A stretch of 64,000 nucleotides of DNA from Opisthocomus hoazin (GCF_030867145.1 NC_134419.1:1736001-1800000); one strand, 5' to 3'; counted from the first letter of the stretch, positions 1 to 14,490 are shown. Numbers and translations are program-made. The notes: generated by a model not told the origin, from the letters alone.

Positions 1-1554
1 AAATCACGGTGGGCTCGCCTTGATACGGCCTGTATTATTCGCAGACAAATTATTCCCTCCTACTTAGAGGAGTCTTACTAGACAAATCACTTAAAATGGC
101 TAAAATAAGGTAGCAAAGGGAAATTGTGGGGGATGAAACTGTGAAAACAGAGATGTCAGCCAGGCTGAAGCTAGAGGAAGGTGAAAGCAAGGGTTCAGAA
201 ATGGGACCACTGCACTCTGGTAAGACACTTCACAGCGCGTTAGAGCCCTTGGAATGGATGCTGCTTTGAATCTGGGAAACAGACTTCAATGATATTTTTT
301 TGTTTTAAGTATATATGTTACAGGTCAGCCTTGCTACAGGACGAATTTAGACATGAGGAGGGAAATAGCAAACTACTTCGGTGCTCCTTTTTCTGCCAGG
401 GCGCTGCAGGATGGCAAATGGGCAGATCCCATTCCTTGCCTCTCTGCTTCCTCGGAGACAGGGGCAGATCCATTAAAAAGCAAATAAAATACATGTATCT
501 GGTCCTATGAGCAAGCCAAGGGAGGTGGCCCTGAGATGGATCTTGCCAAAATGAGGAGTGCTTCTTTCACTGCATCCTCCTCTTTACCTTTTTGTATGTG
601 CACAGATTTTTTCACTTTGGGTCCTGTTGATTTGTGTCTCTACTCGTTTCAGCTGCCAAAAGTACTGGCACATGGGCTCGCACACTTCTGAGCAACATGG
701 GCTTTTAAAAGTGAATGCCTTTTGTCCCTCTATTTAAACTCATACACGAGGCTCTCTGAGGCTTGTAAAGACAGCAGCAATTTTCTGCTAAGTGGCTAAT
801 TCAGGGCAAACCATAATGATTCATCAAATCAATGAGTGGTTACGGCTGGCAGAGGAGTCACTCTCCATATCCAACCCAGCATTTAAAAAAAAAGCCAACT
901 TGCTGTTTCTTAATACCTTTTGGTACTTCAATATTTCATGCAATTTTAAAAAACACAGCTTTTAAATACCAGCAACCCCAAAAGTCTGGAACACCTAGCA
1001 GTGAGGGATCTACCTCCTGACAAAACAGCACATTTCTGGCTAAAACGGCTGATTTTCCATACCTGCCAGTGAGATGGGGCCCATGGGGAGGGTTCTGGGC
1101 TTCCCGGGTATATAGTTTGCAGATTATTAATAAATGATTAATTACTAATAAAGAAGACTTGTGAAGAAGCACTGGATTGTGACAGAGCATTCCCAAAGCA
1201 GAGCCACGCCACGCTCCCTGTCCCCCGAGCCATGCCGTTGCTCACACACTGCGTATGGTACAAATTGACATTTTCATTAGTTTTTTCTAAATAAGACCTT
1301 TTAAGACCTCCCCCGAATACCATTTTTTGCAGTTGGGCAACGTTTTTCCACAATATTTTTATGCATGACTCCATCTGTGGACTGCAAAAGCATCTCAAAG
1401 AAGGATACCATATTTGTATGGGGGCACGACAACAGCCTGTTAACCCGCATACAGACCAACCAGACTGGTATAAACGAGAACACGTGGGTACCAACTCAAA
1501 CTAAAACCAGAAAAGGGAATTTAGGAATTATCAGCTAACTGAAGTCCTCGATAC
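1..1554. other. intergenic, no gene recognised
   Basis: Non-repetitive, moderately AT-rich DNA. Open frames are at most about 120 codons, overlap on both strands and show no recognisable domain. I could not chain any into exons with matching splice phases. No tRNA or other RNA gene was recognised by eye. Confidence 0.6.
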
Positions 1555-1619
1555 TCACAGAATCACAGAATGTTCAGGGCTGGAAGGGACCTCTGTGGGT
1601 CATCTAGTCCAACCCCCCA
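1555..1619 (-). mobile_element. CR1 LINE 3' terminal fragment
   Basis: A 65-bp remnant of a CR1 retrotransposon in reverse orientation. It opens with the complement of the CR1 terminal octamer repeat (tcacagaatcacagaat) and continues into the conserved 3' UTR block reading ggaagggacctctgtgggtc. The element is severely 5'-truncated, as is usual for CR1. The sequence beyond 1620 no longer matches. Confidence 0.85.
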
Positions 1620-4600
1620 ATACTCATACTTCTCATACAAGTACAAAAGAGGAAAAAATTGAAATGCTTTACAGCATTCACTAATTCAGTTAAACTTGTT
1701 CACTTTCTGTGGACAGTCTTGCTGTTGAATTCACTGGCAGTAAAATTCACCAAAACAGGGTTTATTGCATTGGTCCTGCAAAAGGATTTGGCCTTCCCCC
1801 CTCTCCCGCAGCTATCTCTGGGAGAAAGACATTTAGGAAGTTATTTATGGTCCTGCAATGAGTGTCCTCAACGCTTTTCACGTGCCCCATGCGAAGCACA
1901 TGTATCTTACACTCTGACAGTGACCCACCGGCACCACGGTCCCGAGGCAAGCGCAGCAGGATTTGCTCTCAGCGGCCGTGGCACCGCTGCTGGGGACGAA
2001 CCATGGGCCAGACACCGGCGTGTGCGATACGGCCTCAGTTCTGGGGTGAAGCCTCTATTCATTTCTCACTTCAGACAACTCATTGCTTGAGCACTTGTCA
2101 TACCACAAGCACACAGAAGCTGAAAAGCGTTTTCCTCGTTATGCTGGGGATAGTGGTGAAGCCACTGCTTTGAGCAGGGTATATCCATCCCTCAGAGTGT
2201 TTCAGAAACTGCAAGCACATTAACTCCAGAGTGCCTTCTGTATACACACTGCCCAAATACACAGGCCACAATTTTCTATACCAGTTCCAGTTATGACTCA
2301 TCCCAGTTATGCCTGATGGACCAGCAACACTCTCCCCATTGCCCACACTCCAGAAATTAACCACCAGCCTGCCTCCAGGGCGTGAAGTTTCTGTGTGTCT
2401 CTCTTCGTCCCCCTCAAAAAAATTAATGTTGCAGTTGATCTCTTCTTGCTAAGTTTAAGACAAGTTCTACAAAGAGATTTCCATGTGATAACTGGTAAGG
2501 ACAGCAGCTCCTCCATTCCTGATGGAAGCAGCTGCCTGCAAGGGAAAGCCCTCTGCCCGAGGTGTGAGCTGCTCAGCTGCTCACTCCACTGCAAGAATGA
2601 AAAAGCACATTAGCACAAAAGGCGAGGCACTGATTGCAACAAGTACCCACACAGCATTCTAAATTTTTGGACATACAACAGGGGGGAAAAAAAAATCATC
2701 AGAGAATGCCGATGTAAAACTGGAAACAAAAAACAGTTTCTGTGAATGAGCTAAATTGAACTGCAGTAGCAAGGACACGGTATAAATCCATACCACTATG
2801 TACTTCCTAGAAGGAGCTGAAAAACTATTTCACCAAAGGCAGGGGTTCAGCCATGGAGCTGTTGGTGCGACGGATGGCTGCTCACAAAGAGGTACTGAGC
2901 ACCTGATCAGAAAAGGCAAAGCAGAGGAATTCAGGGAAGCCCTGACTCAATGGAGGAGCTGCCCAGCTGACCATTTCATGACCCTGGAGAATGTGGTGTC
3001 CAGGCTTATCTGGGATAAGGACAGAGGAAGGAAAACCTAACCTAAATTAATCCATTTAACGAGCTTACAGCTGCTGTTCTGTAAGGTATGCAGAGGCCAG
3101 GTGTGGTGGTCTCATCTGAGCAGCTCCTCAGCAGGACTGACCACGCACATCAGAGCTTCACCTGCAGGTCCAACCTTTAATTAGCACCTGTCCTTCACAG
3201 ACCTTCCAGCCACTCCCACTCCTCTCAAGTCAGAGATTCTTTTTAAACCTAAAATGTGTCCCTGCGTCTTCTCACATCCAAAATACCACCTCGGGATGAG
3301 AAACAATAAAATTGAAGCTGGAATAAACAGCACTGGTTTCCCAGAACATATCTGGAGCTAACCAAACCCCTGCCAGCAGGAGCTCTGAGCCTTTTCCCAC
3401 GCTCTACCTCTCACACCGTTGGGATGTCTATTTGCAGCTCTAACTTGCAAATATAGATCATACACAGGCTGTCTGCTTGACCTTTGGAAAAATCTTTCAG
3501 ACAAAAAGACTGTAACTGCTGCTCCCAAGGAGCTGAGTGCCAGTGCGACGGGCAGCAGAGATGGGTGGCACAGACCACGCTGCTGAGGGATGGGGTACAC
3601 CCAGGGGAGAAATGTGCAAAGGTGTGTTCTGGAAAAAAACACCTCACTATTTTTCATGCAAAGCAATAAGTCCAAGGAAGCCTTATTCCTGTCTCATGAA
3701 AGATAAATACAGCTAATCACAGGACCTTGATTTATTCTGCGTACTTCAGGTCCCAAGCATTCCTACACATGAGCAAACTTAATGTCTAGAACAGCATCGT
3801 TACTACAAGGTAAACCTATATTTATGATGCGATAGCATCTGCTCTGCAATAGCTTTAAATTAAGAGGTTGGCATGGCAACAGATGCTCCCACACTGCTGT
3901 GTCTGCCTCGTGCTGCCATTTTGCTCAGGATCCCTGGTGGGTTTAGGATTAACCGCCTACAGTATTTCATTTTGCCTAACGAAGCCGTTTTGGGCTGAAG
4001 CACCAAACAAACAACCGAAGCCTCGTATGGACTGTGTACTTTTTGTTGCCTAGCTGCTCTGTGATTTTAAACCATGTCTTTCAGAATTCACGCTATTTTT
4101 GGTGCTCCAAGCTCCTCCTCAATGCGCTGCCAAGCAGTGGTGACAAACCGTGCTGAGGACCAGATCCTGGCGAGCACCTTGTTCAACAAGTGTCACCCTT
4201 TTTTGTTTCCACGTTGTCACCGCACACAGAGCGGCTCTCACATGCCTCTGCCGTCTGTCTGCGTTTGCTGAGGACCTGAGGAGCGACGCTGTTCCACGGG
4301 TGACTTTTTGCACAGTTTTGCTCCACCCAGCACCCTCACCAGCAGCCCTCATGCGGGGGCTGATTTCACCATGTCTGAACAACAGCATCGCAGCGTCTCT
4401 GCAAGCAGTTTGCTGTGTTTGGTATTTGAAATTTAAAATACCGAAGCTTTCGTAGGCTTCTCCTCCAGATATACATCCACTCCTGCCTAAGGGAGAGTAA
4501 AATTCTGATTTCTTCTGAAATAAAATGCCAAGAATCTGTCATAAGGAGACAGAAAATTGTGCCTTTATGCCGTTAGGCAGACTAGCCCAGCAGACGTAAC

Positions 4601-7600
4601 GGGGCAGTGCTGTGTCACTCTGCTGCCCGTTGCTTGGATGTCACTTGTGAAAGAACCAGATCCAGAGGGGAGGACAGCACCAAGTGTCTCTCCGGCAAGC
4701 CAAGGTGGGCAAAAGGTGCCCGCAGCTAATTAAAAAAACAAACCACCCCAACAAACCTCTCCGCCTGAAGAACCAGGCTGCATTCCGCACCCTCTGGGGG
4801 ATGCTGCGCGTGACCTGCAGCAGTTCCCACATCTCAAGATTTTGGGTTCTGCTTCACCGAACACCCTTTTTCCTGGGAAGCCACCAGACACTTCCAGCCA
4901 TTTCTGGGTAGAACACACACACGGGGCACATCTGATTTGTGAAGATAAGGAGTTACCTTGCAAGTACAGATGGAGCAAGCATCTCTTCACAATTGCTACC
5001 TAACTGGTCTTTCCATAAGCCAGTAGGCTTTTTCTCGAGGCCATGCTGGCGGCGGACTGGAGAGCCGTGCTTCCCAGGGTATGAAAGAAGACACAAAAGA
5101 AAACATACCCAAAAAGACAGGAGCCTGCTCGCTCCAGCACGCCTGCAGCAGGACATCTGAACCGCTACTGAGTGCTGAGAGAAAGGGAGGGTGGCTGCCG
5201 ATGAGCCGGGTGGGCCTGGGGAAGCAGTCCTCCTGAAGGCACGGGAGACAGGGACAATAGGCAGGAGAACACCATTAAAAGCAGGGAGGGAAAACCAACC
5301 CATTTCATACCTTTATACTCCTTTTTGTTAAAGAGGAGATTCTTTTCTGCTTCGATTGATTCCCGAGACATTTCTCAGCAAGGTGCATCTCTCTGCTGGC
5401 AGCCTTCCCAAAGCCAGTCCTCACCGCCCGGCTCACAGCACCCAAGCCACGGCTCCGGGCTAAGCTCCAGAGCACTGCCTTGAGTAACTCAGCACAGCCA
5501 TAATATTACAAACACGAAATCAGGGATGCTCAGACAAGCGGTAATTTCAGTTAGGAAGAAAAATATTGCTCACAACAAAGTTATGAAGTTTATTCATAAA
5601 CTTCACTCCGATTTTAACAGCTGTTGTCACATACGTTATTCAAACAGCAGCACGACAAAGCAGCAGAAAGGATAGGTCAAGAATGCAGCCAATTTTTTCA
5701 AAACAATTTTTGCAAAGCACTCTACAGTTGTCAGAAGTTAGTACCAAACCCCAGCACAAAAAAAGAGATCTATTAATAGCCTTCTTAAGTTTTCCCAAAG
5801 GAAGATCAGTTCTCCCTGTAGCTAACTCCTTAACATGCAAAGTCTCCTTTCTCCACAGCACCCTTCAAACACCCGCGTAAGATCTCTCCATCAATGGCAC
5901 AAGGCACACCAGCCTGTAATCAACTTTCTCTTGCTGTTCCTAACCTCTGCTTTTCCAGCATCCTTCTGCTCCCACACCTTTACCTTCCTTCCCATCACTC
6001 GAAGTCCATGCACCTACACACCGCTTCTGGGGCTTTAAGGAGATCGCTGTGTCTTCTCCTCTCTGAGGATCTCCTTTTCCTGTTCTGACCCCGGTGCCCT
6101 GCCGAGCAGCTTCACTGTGGCAGCTCTGGGCACTGCCTGCTATGAATTACCCACAACACCGTGCACAGCTGGAAATCAGTGAAAATGCACAGCAGCACTA
6201 AACCCACAGGCTGTGGTCCTTTTCCTGAACAATAACAAAATTTAAAAAAAATCCGTGGAGAGCTGAGGGTTACTGCAGTAAGTAGTGTGTCATATAGCAA
6301 GGCATGGGCTGAGCAGGATGTCTTGTGGGTAAGTGATACCGGTGTTGAGATTTTGCCTGGATCACCATGTGATTGGGATAACTCCTGAGTAAATGGAAAG
6401 AGAAAGTTGAGAGATGAGCTGCTTCTGCTCTACAGCAAACCCACAGCTAACGCGGAAAGGTCTCTGGGTGGTGTCTAGACCAGCAAGAAGAGAGGACAAG
6501 AATTTAAGGAAACTCGTTTCATTCCAAGGAGAATATTCCTGCTGATCAGCCGAACCAGGAGCTGCTCTGAAGCTATCAGACATGCCAACCACCTTCCACA
6601 CAAATGCTGCACAGGTAAATTTTAACTGACTTATTTCAAGGAGAAGTCGTTAGCAATGAAACTTTGTATCAGCTGTGAAAAGTTCACTGTAATCCTGGAA
6701 GCTGTAGGAAAGCCAGGGCAAAAAGGAAACTTGAAGGAGATGCCTTCAAATGTATCAACAGAACTGAGAAACAGAAAAGCAACGATTACATGGTTAATCA
6801 GGAAACTAAAAGCCTCATTTAAAAGAAGTGCCATCTTGTAAGGAAAGGAATTAGGGAAGATATATACTATGCAGCGGAAAGCTGAATTGCAGACAGCATT
6901 TTACTTACAGAAAGGAAATATCCAAATCCATTTTCTGGAGACATAGTACTACTCAGGGCTTAACATATCTTCAAAGCACCACACGAGCAGAAGTTTAGCT
7001 TCACACTTCATTCTTAAATTTAGCTCATTTTAAAACCCTGTGTGTGGCAGAGCTCTTCCCAGAGTCAACCTCACTCTGGCTCTTTGTTTCCCTGTAATTA
7101 CCCATCGCACATATTTTACTCGCACCGAGACCCAAAGCGAGTCCGAAGCACGCAGCAGAGCATCCTAAAATGAGAGATGAACTCTTCAAGCTATAAGTTG
7201 CTGGTTCTACTGGTATAGATACCGACAGGTATGTCTCTAGAGATACAGAGATGTCCCAAGCCATAATCTATAGTTCCCACATCTGCAACAGCCATCAAGA
7301 CCAGTAGGTATCGACAGGCTTTCCAACAAGGCATCTCAGGTTCTCTCTGTAGGCACCCCACAACAAGCCACAGGTTGAAGACAAGCACACGCCATGACTT
7401 CAATTCTTCCGAACATTTTGTGGCTGAATCAGGTCACGATATGAGAAAATACTGCAGTCCCATGGGATTGCTCTATGGCACCACGAACTTTAATGATCAG
7501 CTATTAAACCAGGCTGAGCTGTAGTTATAAAGCACGTTGCAGTGTCATCAGCCTCATTTACACAAACAAACATATTACTTCTCTTACTCAATCCATGGTC

Positions 7601-10600
7601 ATGCTTCTAAACCGTTCATTTATCAGTAATAATAATCCTAATTAGCTACAAAATCTAGCTCTTGCAGTTTAAACTCCAAGTTCAAACTTAATTTTTTTTT
7701 TTTTAAACTATCCCAAACCAAGGGAAAATTTCACGGACATTTTCATGCAAAAAAGATCAAGATTTAACACCTCATTCAGCTAGTAAAACAAAACAGCATC
7801 AGATTTTCAGCGAATACAGATCAGCCTACACAATGAAGTCCATACAAGCCATTTCACTTTTCAGTTAGGGGTCCACGCTTCTGCCTCCTCCCTGAGTGGC
7901 AAGAGATACAGATGTGCGAGGGAGACAGGCCAAAGCACTGCACCCGCTGGTGCCCCGCATCCGCGTGAACGCATTGCTGCCATTGTTTCACCTAAAACGG
8001 AGTCACAGGATTTTGGCAATAAAGAACAAAATTCATTTGTGGTATATCAGTTAAAGGAAACACAGAATAAGAATCCCTGCACAAAGCAAATGAATGTAAG
8101 TCATCAGAAAATAGCTACAGAGAAATATCTAGATATAGCAATCATTCAAAAAACAAAGGGGGGGAGGCTGGGGGGGGGGGGGGGGCAAAATTGCCAGCAA
8201 GCTGTTTACAGCACTGAAGAACAGAAAACAGAACAGAAGATTGCCTGACCCCAGGAAATCTCCACTAGGCAGAATATATGCACAATGTAAAGCAGCAGAA
8301 CTACAAACACTCCAAGAGCTGATAAGCCGCTTCTGAAGGTGCTCTCCCAGTTTATTTAGGCACAGACTCCTCATGTCAAACAAATCCAAGTTCGCCTCGC
8401 GTGGCACTGCTTCTCCAAGACACTCCTGCCCATCATCACAAGAGATCCAGAGCCCTCACACATGCTGAGCAAGTCAAATACTAAATTCAAATTCCTCAAC
8501 TCTGAATTTTTAATTATTTGGATTGCAAAGTTAGGTTCAGGCCAATATGTACTAATAAACAATAGTTTAAAAACACCTAAGAAATACCATATCTGCAAAT
8601 ATAAACACATATTTTATATCTTTATGTTTCTGCCTTACTACTTTTCCACTTTTTAAGGACTTGTACATTTATAATAAAAATAATTAAGTTAAAAATAGAC
8701 TAGGAAAGCAATTGCTTTACCTATTCTACCCTGCTCAGGAATCCAGCCCCTCCCTTACACCAGGAGGGACACAAGCCCCAGGCTTTGCTCCTGTTTCTGA
8801 GCTATCCCACAAGCAGGAACATGGAAGCGGAGCCCAGAAACGTCTGGCAAAGCAGAGGGTCCAACAGCCCTCCTCCTCCTCCCACCGCCTGCGCTGCCAC
8901 GCAAAGGCCAGCACGCTGGCGCTGGTTCTGTTCCACAGGCATTTTCATGGCTAACAAAGATTTTTGTTACTGTTAATTGGTACAAAATAATCCCAACAAA
9001 ACTTACTGCAAGGCTGGGTTCACCACACACCCCGAAGGGTGCTGGCGGTGAAGAGCAGCCCCAGCTGCAGAGATGAGCCTTTTTCCTCCATCCATACAAT
9101 ACCACCTGCATGGAGTGCAGATCCTCGTGACGTACTTCCCTGCAGCGGCCAGCGATGCCACACTCCAGACATCTCAACATAAACACGTAGACTTGGGCTG
9201 GACATGCCCTGACAGTTGTGTGGAAAAGGCACATTATTGCAGTGAAAGCAATGACACTGCTACGCCTTGGAAAGGGGCAGCTGACGGGTACCACCACATC
9301 TAAGCCTTCCGCATCAGGAGTGGAAAACGTCCAGCTGTCCCGACCCACCTCTTCCCACCAACATAGATAATGTTTCTTGGACACCACCTCTACCAGACCT
9401 CTCCTGAAGACTAGCTAGCTGTTTTACTGGGAAATGGAAGCCGCAGGCTTTGCACAGGTGCCTCTGTCCCTGCAGGAGAAGACTTGGTCCTTCCACTGGA
9501 GACCTGAGAGGAAGAAGCAGCTCTGGGCACGCTGCAGAGCCTAAAGCCACGGTGACCACACGCTCAGCGTACGGTGAGCCTGCCTGGTGTGTGCTCAATA
9601 TATTCTGTCAAGACACTGCTTATATCCGAACAACGTACTCGGGACAGCTTTAGACACCAGGACCTGCTTGTCCGGCGGTCGCGAGCCAGCGAGGTGCTGC
9701 TCTGGCTGGGGAGGATCACCGGGCAGCAGCAGCTTTGAGACTCCACAACTTTTTTTCCCCTGAACACATCACTACCCACAGGCTCAGCCCACATTTAGCC
9801 AAAAAACTCTTCCCCTGGCTTCTTCTCAGCCACTGCTCCACTGTTTCTGGGCTTTCCTTTTTACTTTCTCACAACCTCCAGGCTTGGGGTGTTTACATTT
9901 CTTTTTTTTTTTTCCCCAGACCTACGCAGATTTACAATGCGATTACCAGCCACCTCCTCCTGCCCTCAGCTATTTTGCCATCAGCCGGTTTTCCTGCGGC
10001 ACAGCGTCGGGGTGAAGGCTGTTGGCGGCTGTGGCCAAGCGACTAAACCAGCACACGGGTGATCCATCCCTCCGAGCCCGGGGCAGCCGCAGATAACACC
10101 CTATCAGCCCGATCATCTCCAGGAGAAGGCGGCACCGTGGGTAATCTGCTTTGATTTAAGGACGTTATCAGTTGAGATGGGGTTTTTTTTAATTACATCT
10201 TTCTAAATATTAGGCCGCAGCACATGTAACAAAGAAACACTCCCGAGGAAGTTAATTGGGATTAGGTATGGAAAGAGCAGTGGCTCTTTGCTCGGAGGCT
10301 CTTTGCCTTGCAGACCGCCCTGCGCAGGGGAGGCAGCAGCCCTGCTGGCACCCCGGCCCCCGGGATGGGGGGCAAAGGGTCTCCCTGGGGGCCACAGGCT
10401 CTGCCAAGCATCAGGAAAGAAAAAGCCAAATGCCAAAGTCATTGAGCAGTTCTGCTGTGAATCTTGTAAGTGCATGGCAAAGTATCTTTCCTTTAATTAG
10501 ATTTTCTGCAGCTCAGAGGATGCTAGGGGACCATTACGATCTCAGCTACGATGCAAGAAAACAAAGCTTGCAGTTCCACACTTACAACATCTGAATAATA

Positions 10601-11816
10601 CAAACAGAGCAGCTTACAAAACAGCAATTTACCTAAACAGAATTCATAGAGCCTCTGTCATGATACACTGGATAAACGGGCTGGTAAGCCAGAAGGGATA
10701 TTGGTATTCCTAAATTGCCCCAATTTCAGATGCTCCAGAGCTCCACGGAAATGCCAGAGCACACAAGCATCCAGTCGACGGCTCTTCATCACACAAATAT
10801 TTAAAGGACACTCCAAATGGGTGCTGCTGATGCCTGCGATGTATGCAGTGAAGAAAGCAGCCGTCAAGCTGCAGCCACCAGAGAAGCAGACACAGCAAAA
10901 ACCTGAAAGAGATGGACACAGGCGCTCGCAGGGGAGCTCGGGTGCTCACCGGGCAAAAGCAAAAGTGTATGAAAGGAGGGAAGTTTCTAAGGTCATCGCT
11001 ATGAGAACATTATTTATTCTGCTGCTCTACACAGGCCTCATCTCATTGCTAAGCAACGCTGCCTTGCAGCACAGCCACGCTGACGCTGCAAGCGCTGGCA
11101 CCTCCTTTCCTTCTCCACTGCCCGTGCTGTCTCCTTGGGATGCTGCAGTTTCACCCCGGCACCTGAAGCTCCCCATTTTTCTTCTCACTGCAGTGGACCT
11201 CCACAGCTTCTCCTGCCAGCGCCTCCTGACCCACCAGCTTCCTCTCGGGGGATGCCCTGGAGCTGGGCTCCTCCTGGTATTTTTGGGTTTTGGTTTCTTT
11301 GGGGGGTAGGAGGAGGTTGCTTGGATTTTGTTAAGCTGAACCCATCTACTGCCCCACAGCACAGTTGCACAAGTGGCTGTGCCAGCCGGTTCGAGGCCAG
11401 GGGAGCACGGGAACAAGCAGGGAAGGGCCGGGAGTGCTTCACGCTGAGACGGCCAAGCATTCTGCAGCCCCAGGCTCAGGGAGATCCCCAAGTAGGAGAC
11501 ACAGCAGTCACCTGCCACAGCAGACACCAGCCAGGTCCCATCAGCTGCTCTGTGCTCCTTCCAGAGGACTTCATTGTTCCTGCAGTACTATTAACAGATT
11601 GGATCTGGGGACACCTTTGATGCCTCTCTCCTTTGCCTTCTTTAATCTGACTCTGTTCTGAAACTCTGCTTTGCTACTGAACCCGTAAGCAGCTCATGTC
11701 AGTCCATACGACCCTGCAGTCTGGTAGCAGGTCTCCCCTGCATGCAGAAACGAGCTTCTAAAATCATTCTGTCTCTTGGTTTTTTGCCTCTAGTCATGCT
11801 GGGAGGCCCGTTACAT
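1620..11816. other. intergenic, no gene recognised
   Basis: About 10 kb without a supportable gene. The longest frame is 210 codons on the minus strand at 8755-9387. It is low in hydrophobic order, has no domain, and is near the length expected by chance for this much sequence. Visible local features are two G runs at 8158-8164 and 8170-8185, and a 22-bp palindrome at 5584-5605. A GC-richer patch at 10,250-11,600 carries overlapping open frames on both strands, which suggests composition rather than coding. Confidence 0.6.
8158..8185. repeat. poly-G low-complexity tract
   Basis: Seven G residues, a short spacer (aggct), then sixteen uninterrupted G residues. Such tracts are unstable in length and prone to sequencing error, so the exact run length should not be trusted. 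Confidence 0.9.
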
Positions 11817-11889
11817 TTCATATCTATCTACCTATGTATCTATGTATCTATGTATCTGTGTATCTATGTATCTATCCATCTATATATCC

Positions 11890-11949
<60 letters not shown>
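11817..11949. repeat. (CTAT)n tetranucleotide microsatellite
   Basis: The left half is an interrupted array with variants such as ctatgtat and ccatctat. From 11,891 to 11,949 it becomes a pure 59-bp run of about 15 units. The degenerate edge and pure core are typical of an old, still length-variable microsatellite. Open frames across it (Tyr/Leu/Ser/Ile repeats) are artefacts of a stop-free tetramer. Confidence 0.97.
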
Positions 11950-11950
<1 letters not shown>

Positions 11951-13864
11951 CTTTTACCTGCATATTTTCTTCTGGTTGAATCACACACTGAAGTCTGGAT
12001 CTTCATGGAATTCTTACATCTTCTAAAAACGCACTTTTTCCTCTGAAAAGTGATTTTGTGAAAAGGCTCTACCTGACTCAGCAGGTGTGCTGCCTGCACA
12101 CGTTCAAAGTCCTATCTGCTGACATCAGGGATAAAAATAAGTTTTTACTGAGTTTTATTTCCACAAACTCTGTGGTTTTCACATAGCCAAGACTGAAAGG
12201 AGGTCTGTTCTACCCCAGAGGTCACCACTAAGCCACCGCTACTGAAATTAAGAGGTGTCACAGGTTGTATCAATGGCTTGAGCTGGAGCTTGCTCTGAGA
12301 CTTCAAGCTGCATTTGCAGGGATGGCAGTTAGAAAAACATCTATGCTGAAAAGCACTGACACACGCCACCTCGAACCTCACTCCGTCGCTATCACAAGGC
12401 AATTTTTCAGACCGGAATTGCACTTCAGAGCTGTCTGCCTTATCAGGTGTCGCTCGCACTCGCTGTTGTCCAACACTGCAGCCAAATGTCACCTTTTTTT
12501 TCTTGGGCTCTTATTCTTCCAGTGCACTGGTAAGTTTAATATTTTTCCCACTTCTTTTCCTAAATTCTGTCTAATAAAAGTGTCACATCATTCTGGCACG
12601 CAGTACTTGCTTTCTTCAGGAGTCGTGGCATTTGTACGACCAAATTTTCATACCTGGCCCTTCTACACAGACTTCAGAGACTGTTTTGGTTCATACAATC
12701 TGTGGGTTTACACATTTACAATAATATGGTATTGGACTTGACCACGCAAAACACAGGCAGCCATGCAGGATGTCCCTGCGCAGCCTTTCTGCACAAACCC
12801 TACGGGAAACGTCTCACTGCAGCACAGCGCAGGGAAGGGGAGAGCACCTCGGGCTTCAGCCTTTGTGGTGAGCTTCGAGACACCGAGAACCAGGTGAAAC
12901 GCTTGAGATGATAGAAGTGTTCAGGCTCCAACACCATAAATCTTTCCAGAGAGATACCTAAGTAAATGACTCAGAGCTACAAGGAACCTGTGCCTTTAAA
13001 AATGCACAGAAACCTGAAATGCTAAATGGGAGCCCCACGTTCCTCCACAACCAGCAAGAAAACATCCCCTGCACAGGACATTGTTAACAAAGACTGTTAC
13101 CCTAGGGGTTCCTCAGGCAAGAGAAGTCAGTGAACGCAGTGAATATTACTGGGAGTCGTAGAAAGCTCTACAGAAACAAGAAAGATTTCCTCATCTGGTT
13201 ACAGGCAGTGAGAAGACAGCAGGACTTTGCTATACCTGCTCTTGGCCTCCCGGGCCGCTGGAGCATCTCTCCGTGGAGCCCAGGGCTGCCTTTGCTCTCC
13301 AAAGCAAGGACCACTGACCAGCACCTACAAACTGCCCACAATCTCTCGCAAAGCCTGCTTGGGCACGAGGCAGCTTCCCACATCACAGCAGCACCCACCT
13401 GTAGGAGACGGAAGCAAAGCTGGGAAGAGCAGGATGGTGCAGGGAAAGAGAAGGCCATGAGCTGCCCTACTTTAAGGCTATTTTTGAGAACTCTCTCTAA
13501 AATCTGGGACTACGACATGATACATCAGGCGTCCCCACATCCAGCATGCTGCCACATCCAACCTACCACTACCAATATTACGGACCCTGAACAGTGTTAG
13601 TATTGTTTTTTTATTTAATGAGAGACAACTAAATTTTCAGAGTTCCCACATACAAGTATGTCCATTGAAGTAACACAAAATTCTGCAAGTCATAAAGCAC
13701 TTCTTCATAAAATTCCCTCCAGGTACATTAACTATAAAACACCATGGTCATATCTATACAACACTGCACAGTTTTAGTGGATAATCATAGTCCACTTTGA
13801 ATTAAATCAATTACACATATTAAGTCTTCATAATTTATTAACACATCGAGTAAATTTCAATATC
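11950..13864. other. intergenic, no gene recognised
   Basis: Single-copy-looking DNA. Open frames of up to about 158 codons (for example 12,265-12,741) have no recognised domain, and matching frames lie on the opposite strand. Nothing else was identified. Confidence 0.6.
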
Positions 13865-14490
13865 AAAATCACACAATGGTTTGGGTTGGGAGGGACCTTT
13901 AGAGGCCATCGAGCCCAACCCCCCTGCAGTGAGCAGGGACATCTTCAACCGGGTCAGGGTGCTCAGAGCTCCATCCAACCTGGCCTTGAATGTTTCCAGG
14001 GATGAGGCATTGACCACCTTTCCGGGCAACCTGTGCCAGGGTTTCACCATCCTCATGGTAAAAAATTTCTTCCGTATATCCAGTCCAAATCTCCCCTCCC
14101 TTAGTTTAAAGCCATTGCTCCTTGTCCTATCGCAACAAGCCCTGCTGAAAATATTTTCCCCATCTTTCCTATAGGTCCCTTCCAGGCATTGGCAGCTGCT
14201 CTAAGGTCTCCCTGGAGCCTTCTCTTCTCCAGGCTGAGCAGCCCCAGCTCTCCCAGCCTCTCCTCCCAGCAGAGGGGTTCCAGCCCTCGCATCATTGCTG
14301 GGGCCTCCTCTGGCCCCGCTCCCACAGCTCCAGCTCTGCCCTGTGCTGAGGGCTCCAGAGCTGGGCGCAGGACTCCCGGGGGGTCTCAGCAGAGCGGGGC
14401 AGAGGGGCAGAATCCCCCCTCCTCACCCCGTGCCCACGCTGCTGGGGATGCAGCCCAGGGCACGGTTGGCCTTCTGGGCTGCCAGCGCAC
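13865..14490 (-). mobile_element. CR1 LINE fragment, 3' end and ORF2 tail
   Basis: About 625 bp of CR1 in reverse orientation. It contains the 3' UTR block (ttgggttgggagggaccttt) and then the complement of the ORF2 C-terminal region. The minus-strand frames show the CR1 tail motifs [20 protein letters not shown] and [13 protein letters not shown]. Frames are broken, so it is a dead copy. The 3' end differs from the elements at 21,367 and 60,100 (ggccatcgagcccaacc in place of gggtcatctagtccaacc), so it belongs to a different CR1 subfamily. It resembles the copy at 58,222. Confidence 0.9.

Noticed and set aside
7225-7250. tctctagaga palindrome region as a regulatory hairpin
   Set aside because: The short 10-bp palindrome with no wider structure is expected by chance.
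8755-9387. 210-codon minus-strand open frame, longest in the left flank
   Set aside because: No domain or repeat homology recognised, overlapping frames on the + strand, and a length near chance for 40 kb read in six frames.
10701-11309. 202-codon + strand open frame with overlapping 166-codon minus frame
   Set aside because: Both strands open over the same GC-rich patch indicates composition. No conserved motif and no compatible neighbouring exons.
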